Shown here one piece after another: positions 5,573-6,502 of a stretch of 6,502 nt of DNA. The stretch is from the NCBI GenBank assembly GCA_021850405.1, contig JAJZMA010000069.1, positions 610 to 7,111 of the forward strand, in the 5' to 3' direction. Both the position numbers and the translations under genes were made by a program. Numbering within the stretch: the first letter of the stretch is position 1; every line of letters starts with the position of its first letter. The stretch comes from a bacterium. Its GTDB lineage: Bacteria > Chloroflexota > Dormibacteria > Aeolococcales > Aeolococcaceae. The notes under the pieces are model-generated. The model worked only from the letters and a program-made list of their open reading frames with translations. It was not told where the DNA came from and did no database searches.

Positions 5573-6502
5573 GTGGATGAGCTTGTTTCGATTAACCCTG
5601 CGATTGGTGAGGAGCTGGGCAGGTGGCCCCTTATGGGCCTGGCTGACATCGAGGCAACACTTGCCGCGACAGCAAGGAGCGCAGGCCAGTGGTCAGAGGT
5701 AGCCGTGGAGCGACGGATGGAGGTCATCCGCAATACAGCTGGCTTGCTGCGCGAACGAACCCCACAGCTGGCCGCTCTAATCACTGAGGAAATGGGCAAG
5801 CCCCTTGCTGAGGCGAGATCCGAGATTGGGAAATGCGCCCTGCTTTGTGACTACTATGCTGCTAACGCTGCAGGTTTTCTCGCGCCTGAACTGATTGCTA
5901 CTGATGCATCGAGAAGCATGGCAAGGTTCCTGCCGCTTGGCATTGTGCTCGCGATCATGCCCTGGAATTTCCCTTTCTGGCAGGTGTTCCGCGCCGCCGT
6001 CCCTGCCCTGGCTGCGGGCAATGCGGTGCTGGTCAAGCCGGCAGAGAACGTAACTGGCTGCTCGCTTGCGATGGAGCGGCTGTTTCTGGAGGCGGGATTC
6101 CCGGCATCCCTGTTTTCGGTATTGCGGGTTTCTGTACCCATAGTCTCGTCCATCATCAGCGACCCCCGCATTGCGGCAGTGACCTTCACTGGCAGCCAGG
6201 CAGCGGGTGCCATTGTGGCTGCCCAGAGTGCTGGTCAGGTAAAAAAAACCGTCCTGGAACTCGGTGGCTCTGATCCGTTCATAGTGCTGGCTGATGCGGA
6301 CGTGGAGCGCAGTGCTGAGATTGCCGTACTCTCCCGGTTTGGCAACTGTGGGCAGAGCTGTATCGCGGCCAAGCGTTTCTTTATCCTGTCGCGGGTGTAT
6401 GACGCGTGGATGGATGCTTTCCTGCATTTTGTCTCAAAGCTGAAGATGGGGGACCCGTTCATGGCCGAGACTACGCTGGGCCCGATGGCGCGCCGCGACC
6501 TG
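5573..6502 (+). CDS. Aldehyde dehydrogenase, succinate-semialdehyde type (3' end beyond window)
   Basis: This is a soluble NAD(P)-dependent aldehyde dehydrogenase, most likely oxidising succinate semialdehyde to succinate (4-aminobutyrate and related degradation). The frame from GTG 5573 is open for 310 codons to the edge; family members have about 455-460. Visible motifs are SINPAIGEELG at the N-terminus, ITEEMGKPLAEARSEI in the first helices, MPWNFPFWQVFRAAVPAL and VLVKPAENV for cofactor binding, TFTGSQAAGA, the general base Glu229 in LELGGSDPF, and the nucleophile Cys263 in NCGQSCIAAKRF. The Glu-Cys spacing of 34 is normal. LELGGSDPFIVL, GQSCIAAKRF and LGPMARRDL resemble E. coli Sad (YneI) as I remember it. 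Substrate choice in this superfamily is not certain from motifs, so other small semialdehydes are possible. An A8 run lies at codons 223-226. No partner such as an aminotransferase is visible, though one may lie to the right. Confidence 0.9.
   Translation, partial: MDELVSINPAIGEELGRWPLMGLADIEATLAATARSAGQWSEVAVERRMEVIRNTAGLLRERTPQLAALITEEMGKPLAEARSEIGKCALLCDYYAANAAGFLAPELIATDASRSMARFLPLGIVLAIMPWNFPFWQVFRAAVPALAAGNAVLVKPAENVTGCSLAMERLFLEAGFPASLFSVLRVSVPIVSSIISDPRIAAVTFTGSQAAGAIVAAQSAGQVKKTVLELGGSDPFIVLADADVERSAEIAVLSRFGNCGQSCIAAKRFFILSRVYDAWMDAFLHFVSKLKMGDPFMAETTLGPMARRDL

Noticed and set aside
4759..5799. 346-codon open frame on the minus strand across the DedA and dehydrogenase genes
   Set aside because: It overlaps the DedA gene in another frame and is antisense to the dehydrogenase start. 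Its composition is Ser/Arg/Pro-rich as expected of a shadow, and it spans the divergent control region.
5777..6427. 216-codon open frame on the minus strand
   Set aside because: It is antisense to the conserved cofactor-binding and catalytic region of the aldehyde dehydrogenase, and no domain is recognisable.

Overview
This window is bacterial, moderately GC-rich chromosomal DNA that is densely packed with housekeeping-type metabolism. Four protein genes and one tRNA gene fill almost all of it. Two of the protein genes are cut by the window edges. I see no insertion sequence, prophage, CRISPR array, toxin-antitoxin pair or defence gene. The phylum cannot be fixed from sequence alone. The fused transaldolase/glucose-6-phosphate isomerase, the animal-type transketolase and a tRNA gene without an encoded CCA end argue against a typical enteric or Bacillus genome.

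Left half (1-4386, minus strand): a two-gene carbon-metabolism unit. A complete transketolase (2482-4386) is followed 75 bp later by a bifunctional transaldolase/glucose-6-phosphate isomerase (2406 down to the left edge, still open after 802 codons). Both have strong AAGGAG-type ribosome binding sites and no terminator is visible between them, so they are probably co-transcribed. Together they cover the non-oxidative pentose phosphate rearrangements plus the F6P/G6P interconversion, enough to return pentose phosphates to glucose 6-phosphate.

Middle (4387-4721): a 193-bp region between divergent genes. It holds a GC-rich inverted repeat, a 12-bp perfect palindrome and a possible -10 box, and leads into tRNA-Arg(ACG) at 4580-4653 on the plus strand. 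A 68-bp spacer follows.

Right part (4722-6502): a DedA/VTT-family membrane protein on the minus strand (4722-5453) is divergent from an NAD(P)-dependent aldehyde dehydrogenase of the succinate-semialdehyde dehydrogenase (Sad/YneI) type on the plus strand. The dehydrogenase starts at GTG 5573 and runs off the right edge after 310 codons. Their shared 119-bp upstream region holds a 17-nt inverted repeat whose core, CCTGCAGGC, also occurs upstream of transketolase and inside the transketolase gene.

I found no clearly new biological system. The items most worth a second look are the enzyme fusion and operon, the animal-type transketolase with GDS in its cofactor motif, the atypical DedA signature and its C8 tract, and the repeated palindromic core.
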